This document shows positions 1-8,612 of a stretch of DNA of 34,744 bases, in pieces. Position 1 is the stretch's first letter. Every line of letters begins with the position of its first letter. Position numbers and translations under genes: made by a program. Below the pieces are notes generated by a model. The model saw only the letters and a list, made by a program, of their open reading frames with translations. It did no database searches and was not told the DNA's origin. Source of the DNA: Ignavibacteria bacterium (lineage in GTDB: Bacteria; Bacteroidota; Ignavibacteria; UBA10030; UBA6906); assembly GCA_003251275.1 (NCBI GenBank), contig QKGJ01000362.1, positions 1 through 34,744 on the forward strand, written 5' to 3'.

Positions 1-969
1 GGAAATAACCTGCAGAATGTGACTGTACTAGTCCCCCTGGGTCGCCTCATCTCCATCACCGGCGTAAGCGGATCCGGGAAGTCTTCCGTCATTAGCGAAA
101 CTCTCTTCCGTATTCTGTCGAGGAAATTTTATCAATCCAAAGCTGTGCCCCTGCCCTATGATTCCATTGCCGGACTTGAGCATATCGACAAGGTGATTGA
201 GATTGATCAATCGCCGATTGGTCGGACCCCTCGATCGAACCCGGCAACATATACCGGTCTCTTCACTCTTATCCGTGATTTGTACACGCAAATGCCGGAA
301 GCAAAAATACGGGGATACAAGGCGGGGAGATTCAGTTTCAACGTGTCGGGAGGGAGGTGCGATGCGTGTGAAGGGGATGGAGTGAAAAGAATTGAGATGA
401 ACTTCCTGCCCGATGTGTATGTGCTGTGTGATGTATGCAAGGGCAAGAGGTACAACCGAGAAACCCTCCAGGTCCACTACAAGGGAAAGTCAATTGCGGA
501 TGTTCTCGACATGACGGTGAGTGAGGCGGTGGATTTCTTTTCAGAGATTCCAGGGTTGCTCCGAAAACTCTCAACACTGCAAAGTGTGGGACTTGGCTAC
601 ATCCGGCTTGGCCAACAAGCTACCACGCTGAGCGGAGGAGAGGCGCAAAGGGTGAAATTGTCTACGGAGCTTTCAAAAGTCGGAACCGGAAACACACTTT
701 ATATCCTTGACGAGCCAACGACTGGTTTGCATTTCGAGGATATCCGAATGCTTCTTGATGTGCTCAACCGTTTGGTGGAAAAGGGGAATACGGTCATGGT
801 GATAGAACACAATCTGGACGTCGTCAAGACCGCGGATTGGATTATTGATCTTGGACCCGGAGGTGGGAAAGAGGGTGGAACCATCGTTGCCGAGGGTGTT
901 CCGGAGGAAATCGCCCGGGTGAGGGCATCTGCAACTGGCGAGTTTCTTGGAAAACAACTGGCGACGTAA
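1..969 (+). CDS. uvrA: UvrABC system protein A, C-terminal part (5' end outside window)
   Basis: UvrA is the damage-sensing ATPase of nucleotide excision repair; it dimerises, loads UvrB on damaged DNA and then leaves. The frame is open from base 1 (G-N-N-L-Q-N-V-T-V), so the gene continues upstream; the GTG at 19 is internal. About 322 residues of a family length near 940 are present, covering the second ABC ATPase module. Visible are the Walker A motif GVSGSGKSS, the zinc-finger pairs CDAC and CDVC with the usual spacing after [10 protein letters not shown], the ABC signature [12 protein letters not shown], Walker [12 protein letters not shown] and the switch histidine in VIEHNLDVV. All key residues are intact. 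It converges with the DNA glycosylase gene: one base separates the two stop codons, and no terminator is seen between them. Identification is secure. Confidence 0.97.
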   Translation, partial: GNNLQNVTVLVPLGRLISITGVSGSGKSSVISETLFRILSRKFYQSKAVPLPYDSIAGLEHIDKVIEIDQSPIGRTPRSNPATYTGLFTLIRDLYTQMPEAKIRGYKAGRFSFNVSGGRCDACEGDGVKRIEMNFLPDVYVLCDVCKGKRYNRETLQVHYKGKSIADVLDMTVSEAVDFFSEIPGLLRKLSTLQSVGLGYIRLGQQATTLSGGEAQRVKLSTELSKVGTGNTLYILDEPTTGLHFEDIRMLLDVLNRLVEKGNTVMVIEHNLDVVKTADWIIDLGPGGGKEGGTIVAEGVPEEIARVRASATGEFLGKQLAT

Positions 970-970
970 A

Positions 971-1558
971 CTATTTTGCCGGCTTTCCCCTGGACACGAA
1001 GGGATTCCCTTGAATGAAAAACCTCCAGCGATGTTTCCTGCCATTGCTGATCCCGATTCTAGTCGAAGAGCCAATGGCAAACTTTTTCCCGTCACTCGCT
1101 GTCGCTCCAATCCAGATAATCTTTCCGCACAAATCTGTTCCGTTATCTCGTCTGTCGATCCCGAAGGCTTGACACAGTTTTGCAGGACCGTTGCATAGAT
1201 CGACTTCGGTTGGTGATTTTGCTCTACGAGCCCGAATCCATTGTTTCCCTTCAATCGGTTCCACTGCACGCAGCAGCACGGCTCTTCCTATCCCCTCACG
1301 GCCTGTGACGACATTACAACAGAAGTGCATGCCATATGTAAAATACACGTAAAGATATCCACCCGATCGAAACATCACTTCGTTGCGCTTGGTCTTTCCG
1401 CGATACGAGTGACTTGCGGGATCTCGCTCACCGAGATATGCCTCAACTTCAACGATCTTTCCCACCAGCCGATATTTGTTGGTCTCATGGACAAGATATT
1501 TACCGAGAAGGTCGCGGGCAACATTCAGGGTGGGTCGGATGAAAAAGTTACGCCCCAT
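971..1558 (-). CDS. mpg: 3-methyladenine DNA glycosylase (AAG/MPG family)
   Basis: This is a monofunctional base-excision glycosylase that removes alkylated purines, homologous to human AAG rather than to E. coli Tag or AlkA. Family features seen: N-terminal FF-RPTLNVARDLLGKYLV, the VEVEAYLG segment with the catalytic Glu, DPASHSYRGKTKRNEVMF, YVYFTYGMHFCCNVVT, the RAVEP strand and the LCNGPAKLCQAFGI segment. The length with the ATG start at 1558 is 195 residues, normal for bacteria. A longer frame begins with TTG at 1597 (208 residues), 13 bp from the aldehyde dehydrogenase stop; neither start has a clear ribosome-binding site, and ATG is preferred because homology begins there. It is the last gene of the leftward repair run. 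The family is certain; the exact start is not. Confidence 0.93.
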   Translation of the reverse strand: MGRNFFIRPTLNVARDLLGKYLVHETNKYRLVGKIVEVEAYLGERDPASHSYRGKTKRNEVMFRSGGYLYVYFTYGMHFCCNVVTGREGIGRAVLLRAVEPIEGKQWIRARRAKSPTEVDLCNGPAKLCQAFGIDRRDNGTDLCGKIIWIGATASDGKKFAIGSSTRIGISNGRKHRWRFFIQGNPFVSRGKPAK

Positions 1559-1610
1559 CCGGTGGATGGTCAGGGGAAGTGCAGGCGTGGTGGACAAACT
1601 GTCTGCAGCG

Positions 1611-3200
1611 TTATTTCAACTTCTTTGAGAAAGAATCGGCAATCTTATCTACCTCATCTGCGGAAAGTCCTGTTCCGAAGGTCTTGATGGTTGAAGACAC
1701 CGGTGCAGCTTCTTTCTTCCAAACTGGACTGTTGCCGGCCTTCATAACAATTCTCTTGTCAATCTCTTCCATCCAGGAGGTTGGGACTGGTGATGCATGA
1801 GCTATTGACGGGGCACTCTCTTGCATTTGCATTGTTGTATCCGGATTGATCGGGTTTGTTTCGAATGCGAGTCGCTTTACATTCATGAGGTGCCGGGCCG
1901 TTACATTATCAGAAATAATGGACCCTCCCCATGTGCCTGGTCCCAATGTCATGGAAGGCTCCAGGCCGTTAGTATAGCCAACGGCGCCGAGGGCCGCCTG
2001 GGTATTCACGAGAATTCGGAAGGCAGGTTTCTCAAGAGCGAATTTCATGATAATGTCACGATCGTTCGAATGGATAACGAGCGTATGGCCGATGCCACCA
2101 AACTCCAGTAGTTCTATGCACCGATGGCAACCTTCGCGCCAGCCTTCCACCGTATAGAACGAAAGAACAGGTGAGAGTTTTTCGCGGGAGAGGGGAACGT
2201 CCCGGCCAACTCCGTTGAGTTCGGCAATTAGAACGGAAGTATTCGACGGTACATTGATTCCCGCCTTCTGGGCGATGAAGCTTGGCGATTTTCCAACGAT
2301 CTCAGGATTAATTGCACCACGAGCATCGAACATCAATCGCGAGAGTCGTTCTTTCTCCTCGCCAGCTACAAAATACGCGGCTAGCCGCTTACATTCTTCC
2401 ACGACCTGATTCTTAAGGGGAGCGTCGCATATCAGCGCGGACTCGGTGGAGCACAACGTGCCATAGTCAAATTGCTTACCGGAAATAATGTCGGCGACGG
2501 CTTTTCGCACGTTGGCTGTTCGCTCGATAAATGATGGGACGTTTCCAGAACCAACGCCGTAGGCAGGCTTGCCGGCGCTGTATGCGGCACGGACCATTTG
2601 GTTGCTGCCCGTCGCAAGAATAACGGCTGTGAGTTTGTGTCGCATTAACTCATTCGTTCCTTCAATCGTCGGCAACGAAAGACAGGTCATGAGATTCTTT
2701 GGTGCACCAGCCTTTTCGGCTGCATCCCGAACAACATTCATGGCTTCCACCGTGCACTTGTGCGCTCGTGGATGCGGACTCGCGACGCATGCATTTCTCG
2801 CTTTTACAGAAATGATTGCTTTGAACATGACCGTAGAGGTGGGATTCGTCGAGGGGATCAACGCTGCAACCACACCCATCGGTTCACCAATCATGATGAG
2901 TCGTTTCTCCCTGTCTTCACCGATCACGCCGACTGTTTTGAGATCCTTGATTGATTCCCACACGCGTTTCGTTGCGAATTCATTCTTGCGCTGCTTGTCC
3001 TCTGGTTTCCCGAATCCAGTTTCCTCCGATGCCATTCGCCCCAAGCGCATGGCTTCTGCGTAGCCCGCGTCGACCATCGCCTTAACGATGCGATCGACTT
3101 GTTCCTGAGAATAGCTCTTGAACTCCAGTTGCGCAGCTTTTGCTTTCTGCAACAGGTCCCGAACTTCCTGCACGGAAGCGAGGTCTTTATCGAGACTCAT
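1611..3200 (-). CDS. CoA-acylating aldehyde dehydrogenase with C-terminal extension
   Basis: This NAD-dependent acylating aldehyde dehydrogenase (aldehyde + CoA + NAD to acyl-CoA) belongs to the group of the AdhE N-terminal half, EutE/PduP and SucD. Evidence is the Rossmann-type segment IGEPMGVVAALIPSTNPTST, the GVGSGNVPSFIE segment, the catalytic cysteine (about residue 250) in FDYGTLCSTES, and LGPGTWGGSIISDNVTARHLMN near the end of the catalytic fold. The substrate cannot be read from sequence; acetaldehyde, propionaldehyde and succinate semialdehyde are possible. The fold should end near residue 448. The remaining 81 residues form a Pro/Ala/Ser-rich linker ending in a predicted amphipathic helix (residues 511-528), recalling microcompartment targeting peptides. 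The ATG start has AAAGGAAAG upstream. It lies 28 bp after ruvB, inside a repair gene run, which is unusual for this family. Confidence 0.9.
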   Translation of the reverse strand: MSLDKDLASVQEVRDLLQKAKAAQLEFKSYSQEQVDRIVKAMVDAGYAEAMRLGRMASEETGFGKPEDKQRKNEFATKRVWESIKDLKTVGVIGEDREKRLIMIGEPMGVVAALIPSTNPTSTVMFKAIISVKARNACVASPHPRAHKCTVEAMNVVRDAAEKAGAPKNLMTCLSLPTIEGTNELMRHKLTAVILATGSNQMVRAAYSAGKPAYGVGSGNVPSFIERTANVRKAVADIISGKQFDYGTLCSTESALICDAPLKNQVVEECKRLAAYFVAGEEKERLSRLMFDARGAINPEIVGKSPSFIAQKAGINVPSNTSVLIAELNGVGRDVPLSREKLSPVLSFYTVEGWREGCHRCIELLEFGGIGHTLVIHSNDRDIIMKFALEKPAFRILVNTQAALGAVGYTNGLEPSMTLGPGTWGGSIISDNVTARHLMNVKRLAFETNPINPDTTMQMQESAPSIAHASPVPTSWMEEIDKRIVMKAGNSPVWKKEAAPVSSTIKTFGTGLSADEVDKIADSFSKKLK

Positions 3201-3228
3201 CGGCTTTCCTTTTCAAGATCATCATGTA

Positions 3229-4269
3229 TTACGTGAACAAAGTGAGTTCATTCCCCCTGGCCCTCTGAATGTTGAGGTGTCGAAAGGCAATCTCCGTGGC
3301 CTCCCTGCCGCGGGAAGTTCTCTTGAGAAAACCCTCCTGGATGAGGAATGGCTCGTAAACTTCTTCGATTGTTCCCGGCTCTTCAGCAACAGCAACCGCA
3401 AGCGTGTTGAGCCCAACCGGGCCACCGTCGTATTTTTCAATAATACAGCGAAGAATTCTCTTGTCCATTTCATCCAAACCCCGCTCATCAACTTCGAGTG
3501 CGCGTAGTGAAAAATCGGCTACTTCCTTCGCAATGATGCCATCATGATTTCTTAGCCGCTCGTCGGCCTGAGCGAAATCACGGCATCGCCGTAAGAGCCG
3601 GTTGGCGATGCGGGGGGTTCCACGCGAACGCTTGGCAATCTCCGCAAGACCATCATTTGCATACCGAATCTCAAGGAGTTTCGCCGATCTATGAAGGATT
3701 TGTTCGATGACGGCTGAAGAATAGTAATCAAGACGGTTTGCAATACCAAAACGCGCGCGCAAGGGAGCAGTCAGAAGGCCCGCCCGCGTGGTCGCGCCGA
3801 CGAGCGTGAAGCGGGGAAGAGTCAATTGAATGCTTCGGGCGCTTGGTCCTGAGTCGATCATTATGTCGAGACGAAAGTCCTCCATTGCAGAATACAGATA
3901 TTCTTCCACCACGGGGTTGAGCCGATGAATTTCGTCGATAAATAGAACGTCACCCTCCTCGAGATTCGTTAAGATCCCGGCGAGATCTCCCGGTTTATCC
4001 AGCACCGGCCCGGAGGTTATCCGGATTTGGCTTCCCATTTCATTCGCTATGATGTATGCAAGGGTTGTTTTTCCCAGTCCGGGTGGGCCGGTGAGGAGAA
4101 CGTGATCAAGGGATTCACCCCGTTGTCGTGCGGCCGTCATGAAGATCTTCAGATTCTTTGTGATCTTCTCCTGGCCGCAGAAGTCCTGGAACGAGAGAGG
4201 ACGAAGAGAATGGTCAAAATCGATCTCTGCCGGGAGGCGGTCAGGTGTTGAGTAATCTGATTTTCGCAT
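3229..4269 (-). CDS. ruvB: Holliday junction branch migration DNA helicase RuvB
   Basis: RuvB is the hexameric AAA+ motor that drives branch migration of Holliday junctions together with RuvA. The 346-residue protein shows the family order: N-terminal [14 protein letters not shown], Walker [13 protein letters not shown], Walker [12 protein letters not shown], the RuvB-specific beta-hairpin region around [15 protein letters not shown], sensor 1 in [11 protein letters not shown], and an arginine-rich sensor 2 region [13 protein letters not shown]. The C-terminal winged helix ends with [19 protein letters not shown]. All catalytic motifs are intact and length is normal. It follows ruvA after a 68-bp gap in the order yebC-ruvC-ruvA-ruvB, a common bacterial arrangement. 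Confidence 0.98.
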   Translation of the reverse strand: MRKSDYSTPDRLPAEIDFDHSLRPLSFQDFCGQEKITKNLKIFMTAARQRGESLDHVLLTGPPGLGKTTLAYIIANEMGSQIRITSGPVLDKPGDLAGILTNLEEGDVLFIDEIHRLNPVVEEYLYSAMEDFRLDIMIDSGPSARSIQLTLPRFTLVGATTRAGLLTAPLRARFGIANRLDYYSSAVIEQILHRSAKLLEIRYANDGLAEIAKRSRGTPRIANRLLRRCRDFAQADERLRNHDGIIAKEVADFSLRALEVDERGLDEMDKRILRCIIEKYDGGPVGLNTLAVAVAEEPGTIEEVYEPFLIQEGFLKRTSRGREATEIAFRHLNIQRARGNELTLFT

Positions 4270-4337
4270 GCGTCAAGGTAATACTTCACCTGAAGAATTA
4301 CAATAAAGGTCTTGCGGAGTTGATTTGATGATGGATT

Positions 4338-4934
4338 CTATGCAGTTACCTTTCGGAGAGCGGCTTTGATAAGCCCTTCGAGGGTTACGGTCTTTCCATC
4401 GGCTTCGTTGAGTGCGGCGGTGATTCCCCTTTCGGCCATCCCACGTGAGTACCCCAACGATGTCATGGCGAGAAGAGCTTCCTGATGAATGGAACCTGAC
4501 AATGCAGCGTCGGAGGAGCGACCCCCATCAAATCGTTCAAGCTTGTCACGGAGTTCAAGAACCAGCCGCTCGGCAAGCTTGCGCCCGACGCCGGGAATCG
4601 CAGTCAGCGCTTTGAGATTTCCTGTTTTGACATGCATTTTCAGATCAGCAACGGATATTCCAGAGAGGATTCCCTGCGCCATTTTGGGGCCGATACCGGA
4701 AACAGAAACGAGCATCCTAAAAGTTGTCCGCTCCTGCTCCGTTGCAAAGCCGAAGAGTTGGAGGATGTCCTCCCGAACATACAGGTACGTCAAAAGGGTG
4801 CATGTAGTATTAAGAGCACCGAGAGCTTCAAACGTCGAGAGGGGAATGTTCAGGCCATATCCCACACCTCCAACATCGATCAAGACTTCAGTCGGACTTT
4901 TCTGCATAAGGGTGCCGCGGAGAGATGAGATCAT
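4338..4934 (-). CDS. ruvA: Holliday junction branch migration protein RuvA
   Basis: RuvA is the junction-binding tetramer that holds Holliday junctions in an open square form and recruits RuvB. The 198-residue protein has the N-terminal OB fold (MISSLRGTL with VDVGGVGYGL-like strand IDVGGVGYGLNIP), two helix-hairpin-helix motifs (VSGIGPKMAQGILSGI and IPGVGRKLAERLVLEL), and a C-terminal RuvB-binding domain (LLAMTSLGYSRGMAERGI). Length and motifs are normal. Its ATG overlaps the ruvC stop by 4 bp (ATGA), indicating translational coupling with ruvC. Confidence 0.98.
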   Translation of the reverse strand: MISSLRGTLMQKSPTEVLIDVGGVGYGLNIPLSTFEALGALNTTCTLLTYLYVREDILQLFGFATEQERTTFRMLVSVSGIGPKMAQGILSGISVADLKMHVKTGNLKALTAIPGVGRKLAERLVLELRDKLERFDGGRSSDAALSGSIHQEALLAMTSLGYSRGMAERGITAALNEADGKTVTLEGLIKAALRKVTA

Positions 4935-5524
4935 GATCTCACACGCTCGGGATGAGCCTGCACATACGATTTCCAGTCTCGATGCCTGGAAGTCGGCGTG
5001 ATCAGGCGATGAAGGTGGCAGATGGCGACGGCGAGTGCATCGGAGCTATCGAGCGCCATAACCGAATCAGCAGTGCCCAGTATGGATTGAACCATAAACT
5101 TAACCGCATTCTTTGATGCGGTCCCTTTCCCAACGACCGCTTTCTTCACTTCTCGAGGAGAGTACTCTGAAGTTGGGATTTCCTGCTCAACGGCGGCGAG
5201 AATAGACACTCCACGCGCATGGCCCAACTTGAGAGCCGACTGGGCGTTCTTTCCGTAGAACGCCGATTCGATTGCGAATTCATCAGGATGGAAAGTGCTA
5301 ATCAGTGATTGAAGTGCGGAATAGATTCGCTTCAGCCGCACCGGCATGGATGAGTCCGGTGAATTGCGAATGACTCCGCTACTCAATAGCTTCAATGTGG
5401 AGCCTCTTCTCTCAACGATCCCGTACCCGGTGACTAATGTGCCGGGATCGATCCCCAGCACGACTATGGAGGAATGATGGTTCGTGGTTCTGCGGCGCGA
5501 GATATCCCGCTGGCGCTCACCCAT
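4931..5524 (-). CDS. ruvC: Crossover junction endodeoxyribonuclease RuvC
   Basis: RuvC is the resolvase that cuts Holliday junctions with paired symmetric nicks after RuvAB branch migration. Catalytic acids are visible: Asp in LGIDPGTLVTGYG, Glu in EFAIESAFYGKNAQSA, and the paired Asp residues in ALDSSDALAVAICHLH. The ATG at 5524 overlaps the yebC stop by 8 bp and gives 197 residues, with about 24 residues before the usual start of the fold. That leader is basic (GERQRDISRRR). A GTG inside VVLGIDPG would give the standard short N-terminus but has no ribosome-binding site. A longer frame to 5581 would lie inside yebC and is less likely. The gene overlaps ruvA by 4 bp downstream. Confidence 0.95.
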   Translation of the reverse strand: MGERQRDISRRRTTNHHSSIVVLGIDPGTLVTGYGIVERRGSTLKLLSSGVIRNSPDSSMPVRLKRIYSALQSLISTFHPDEFAIESAFYGKNAQSALKLGHARGVSILAAVEQEIPTSEYSPREVKKAVVGKGTASKNAVKFMVQSILGTADSVMALDSSDALAVAICHLHRLITPTSRHRDWKSYVQAHPERVRS

Positions 5525-6278
5525 TAATCTTCGCCATTTCCGTTTCGTCGATATCAAAGTTGGCGTACACGTTCTGCACATCGTCGTGTTCTTCCAACGC
5601 TTCCATTAGTTTCAACACTTGTTCTGCTTCTTTCCCGGTTACTTTCACAGTGTTATCCGGAACCATTTGCAGGGAGGCGGTTTCAATTTCGATGCCCTTA
5701 TCTTCGATGGCTTGCTTCACCTGCTCAAATGAATGCGGAGTGGTTGTCACTGTAAAAACCTCATCTTCATTCTGCAGGTCATCGGCTCCGGCTTCAAGAA
5801 CAATGGGAAGGAGGTCATCCTCCGTCACGGAGGAATTCTTCCCCGCAGTCGGAATTACGATTGTTCCCTGACGACTAAACATCCACGCGACGCTCCCGGA
5901 ATTTCCGAGGTTGCCGTTGTTTCGGGAAAAGATATGTCGCATCTCGGACACCGTCCGATTGTTGTTGTCGGTGACGATCTCAGCAAGGATCGCGACGCCG
6001 CCCGGGCCATAGCCTTCGTACGTGAGTTCTTCGTATGAAACGCCTTCAAGTTCTCCCGTTCCTTTTTGGATTGCACGAGTAATATTGTCGGCGGGCATGT
6101 TTGCTGCCTTCGCGGTCTGGATTGCCAGGCGGAGGCGAGGATTGCCTTCGGCATTTCCGCCCCCATTCCGTGCCGCGATGGTGATTTCCTTGATCAGTCG
6201 AGTAAACAGCCGACCCCGCGCTGAGTCTGTTGCTGCCTTCTTCCTCTTGATTGTTGCCCATTTTGAATGGCCGGACAT
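5517..6278 (-). CDS. yebC: YebC/PmpR/TACO1 family protein
   Basis: This 253-residue protein is a full-length YebC-family member. The family was first annotated as transcriptional regulators (PmpR, YebC) and later linked to translation of difficult proline-rich stretches. Diagnostic segments are the N-terminal MSGHSKWATIKRKKAA, the GRLFTRLIKEI helix, DNITRAIQKGTGE, YEGYGPGGVAILAE and the DLQNEDEVFTVTT segment in domain 2. A strong ribosome-binding site (TAAGGAGATG) precedes the ATG. The gene sits between recJ and ruvC, and yebC next to ruvCAB is a widespread arrangement. The end overlaps the chosen ruvC start by 8 bp. Confidence 0.96.
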   Translation of the reverse strand: MSGHSKWATIKRKKAATDSARGRLFTRLIKEITIAARNGGGNAEGNPRLRLAIQTAKAANMPADNITRAIQKGTGELEGVSYEELTYEGYGPGGVAILAEIVTDNNNRTVSEMRHIFSRNNGNLGNSGSVAWMFSRQGTIVIPTAGKNSSVTEDDLLPIVLEAGADDLQNEDEVFTVTTTPHSFEQVKQAIEDKGIEIETASLQMVPDNTVKVTGKEAEQVLKLMEALEEHDDVQNVYANFDIDETEMAKING

Positions 6279-6308
6279 AACTGCATCTCCTTACTAATCG
6301 AACCTGTA

Positions 6309-8036
6309 TTATCGAATATCTCGAACTTTTAGTTGAGGAACAACATCACCTTTTCTTCCTCCGGACGGCGCAGGCGACTCATGCTCATCGATGGAGAACA
6401 CGCACTCGAGGTCTTTCCTCCCGGTGCTGACCTTGGGCAACAAGTCCCCAAGACCGAATCCTATCGCATCAAACACCACCCCGTTCTGCCGAACACGAAA
6501 CCGCAAGTGGTTTTTTCCCACGATTCGCGGATTCCCGAACACTTCAAGATTTCGCGCAAGAAAAGTCGGCTTCATATTCTTAGGCCCAAAGGGAGCAAAC
6601 TCCTTCAGAATTCTTATGAATTTCGGAGTCATATCCTTTAGCGAAATTTCCACATCGATATGAATCTCTCGAGTTTTCATTTCCTCGGTCATCAGCTCAT
6701 TGACGACATCATTGAACGCTTGACGAAATTCGTCCACCCTTTCAATTTCGACAGTCAGGCCGGCCGCGTATTTGTGACCCCCAAACTGAATGATCTTGTC
6801 CTCGCACCGCTTTAGAGCCTGGAAGATATCAAATCCGGAAACGCTTCGTGCTGAACCTTTTGCCACGCCGTCCACTGTCGCCATCATGATCGACGGCTTG
6901 TAGTATTTTTCAACCATGCGGGAAGCGACGATTCCGACAACGCCCGGATGCCAGTGTTCCTGGTGGAGAACGAGCGCGGCATCCGTATCAATATTGAGTA
7001 CCGATTCAGCAAGTTCCTGTGCTTCTGCAAACGTTTCTTCGTCGATACGACGACGGTTGAGATTCTCCTCCTCCAAGACCTGCGCGAGTCGATGGGCTTC
7101 TTCCGGGTTTGTGCTGGTCAGCAGACGGACGGCGCGCATTGCATCGCCCAGTCGTCCCACCGCGTTAATACGAGGAGCAAGCATAAAAACCACCTGCCCT
7201 GTTGTTATCTTGCCGATTTCCAGTCCCGATGTTTCAATCAATGCTCGAATACCGGGCCGTGGATTAGAGTTGATGAGTTCCATACCTTCACGCACGAGCA
7301 CCCGATTCTCATCGATCAACGGCACAATATCGGCGGTACTTGCCAAAGCGACAAAATCCATGTACGACGTCAGCGTTGACTCCATTCCTAACTTACGGGC
7401 AATTCCCTGAATGAGCTTGAACCCGACACCGCATCCGCACAACGATTTGAAAGGATAGACATCACCGTCTCTCAAAGGATCGAGGGTCGCAAAAGCATTT
7501 GGAAGTGAAGAGCCGGGCTCGTGGTGGTCGCAAATGATCATGTCGATCCCCTTGGAACGGGCGAGCTCTGCTTGTTCTACGGCGGTGATGCCGCAATCAA
7601 CAGAGAGAAAGACCGAGTAGCCTTCCGCATGTGCTTTCTCAACCCCCTGATTGGAGATTCCATAACCTTCGATAATTCGGTCAGGAATGTAGAAGTCAGC
7701 CAACCCGCCGAGATCTTTGATGAACAGGTAAAGCATTGCAGCCCCGTTTGTTCCGTCGACGTCATAGTCGCCAAACACGAGGATCTTTTCATGCGATTGA
7801 ATTGCAGTGATCAGTCGCGCGGTTGCTTCCTCCATACCCGTCATCAAGAAGGGGTCGTTCAGCAGCTGAACGGTTGGTCGGAAGTAGGCTTTGGCGGCAT
7901 CGTAGGTGGTGATGCCGCGGTTGACAAGAATTGTCGAGATTTCCCGGGGAACATTGATTTCCTCGGCCAATCGCGAAACAACGTCCGCAGGTTGCTCAAC
8001 GAGCGTCCAGCGGTGTTCCTTAATGAGAGAGTTCAA
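6309..8036 (-). CDS. recJ: Single-stranded-DNA-specific exonuclease RecJ
   Basis: RecJ is the 5'-3' exonuclease acting on single-stranded DNA in recombination and mismatch repair, and a DHH-family phosphoesterase. Metal-binding motifs are DYDVDGT (residues 90-96), VDCG (about 146-149) and CDHHEPG (DHH at 170-172), followed by RFGVG-like GCGVGFKLIQ. The DHHA1 motif is GGHKYAAG (about 419-426), and a C-terminal OB-like region ends the protein. At 575 residues it has the normal length. The start is TTG with GGAG five bases upstream; no better ATG fits the N-terminal homology. It lies 95 bp downstream of the rnpB 3' end and 30 bp upstream of yebC. This sets recombination exonuclease and junction resolution genes in one unit. 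Confidence 0.96.
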   Translation of the reverse strand: MNSLIKEHRWTLVEQPADVVSRLAEEINVPREISTILVNRGITTYDAAKAYFRPTVQLLNDPFLMTGMEEATARLITAIQSHEKILVFGDYDVDGTNGAAMLYLFIKDLGGLADFYIPDRIIEGYGISNQGVEKAHAEGYSVFLSVDCGITAVEQAELARSKGIDMIICDHHEPGSSLPNAFATLDPLRDGDVYPFKSLCGCGVGFKLIQGIARKLGMESTLTSYMDFVALASTADIVPLIDENRVLVREGMELINSNPRPGIRALIETSGLEIGKITTGQVVFMLAPRINAVGRLGDAMRAVRLLTSTNPEEAHRLAQVLEEENLNRRRIDEETFAEAQELAESVLNIDTDAALVLHQEHWHPGVVGIVASRMVEKYYKPSIMMATVDGVAKGSARSVSGFDIFQALKRCEDKIIQFGGHKYAAGLTVEIERVDEFRQAFNDVVNELMTEEMKTREIHIDVEISLKDMTPKFIRILKEFAPFGPKNMKPTFLARNLEVFGNPRIVGKNHLRFRVRQNGVVFDAIGFGLGDLLPKVSTGRKDLECVFSIDEHESPAPSGGRKGDVVPQLKVRDIR

Positions 8037-8131
8037 CAGATCTCCGGTGAGCTTGGCACAGTACGACCGGCAAGGAGAGAGTAGCGCTCTTTGTGTTGCG
8101 GTATCGCTCGTTGAGCACGGTCAATACTGAG

Positions 8132-8549
8132 TGCAGGTCTGTAAGCCGAATTCTGTCTTCTTCGGGAACCGAAGGAGGCAGCCATTTATCTGGGTCCGCC
8201 GTTGCCGTTGGACTCAAGCGACCTACCCGAGAGTTTCGTTGCAGGAACGCAACTGAAGAAGCGAGCAACTTCTCTCGCAATCGCGATTTCTCTCCTATGT
8301 GGTCTTGCTCCAGGTGGGGTTTGTCTGTTTCTGCTATTACTAGCAGACCGGTGAGCTCTTACCTCGCCTTTTCACCCTTACCGTCGATCGCCCGAAGGAC
8401 AACAAACGGCGGTATCTTTTCTGCGACACTTTCCGTCTCGGAGGATTTTCATCCTGCGAGCCCCCGCTGTTCGCGGGGCACCTCGCTCCGTGGAGTTCGG
8501 ACTTTCCTCATCGTAGATTGTTGTCCACGACGCAGCTGCCCGACCTGCA
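8132..8549 (-). ncRNA. rnpB: RNase P RNA, bacterial type A
   Basis: This is the catalytic RNA that removes the 5' leader from pre-tRNA. On the minus strand the conserved core appears in order: GAGGAAAGTCCGAACTCC (8492-8509), then GGTAAGGGTGAAAAGGCGAG with a following GTAAGAGCTCACCGG (about 8349-8382), and the 3' block ACAGAATTCGGCTTACAG (about 8138-8156). The P1 helix closes the molecule: TGCAGGTC at 8542-8549 pairs with GACCTGCA at 8132-8139, which sets the ends to within a few bases and gives about 418 nt. A weak -10-like TACAGT sits just upstream of the P1 start without a convincing -35. No terminator follows before recJ, so the RNA may be processed from a longer transcript. Confidence 0.96.
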
Positions 8550-8612
8550 TGGTGACTGTATTTGTTTATTAAAAGAAAGAATCTCTTCGGAAACTCGGAC
8601 CCATTGGCGATC

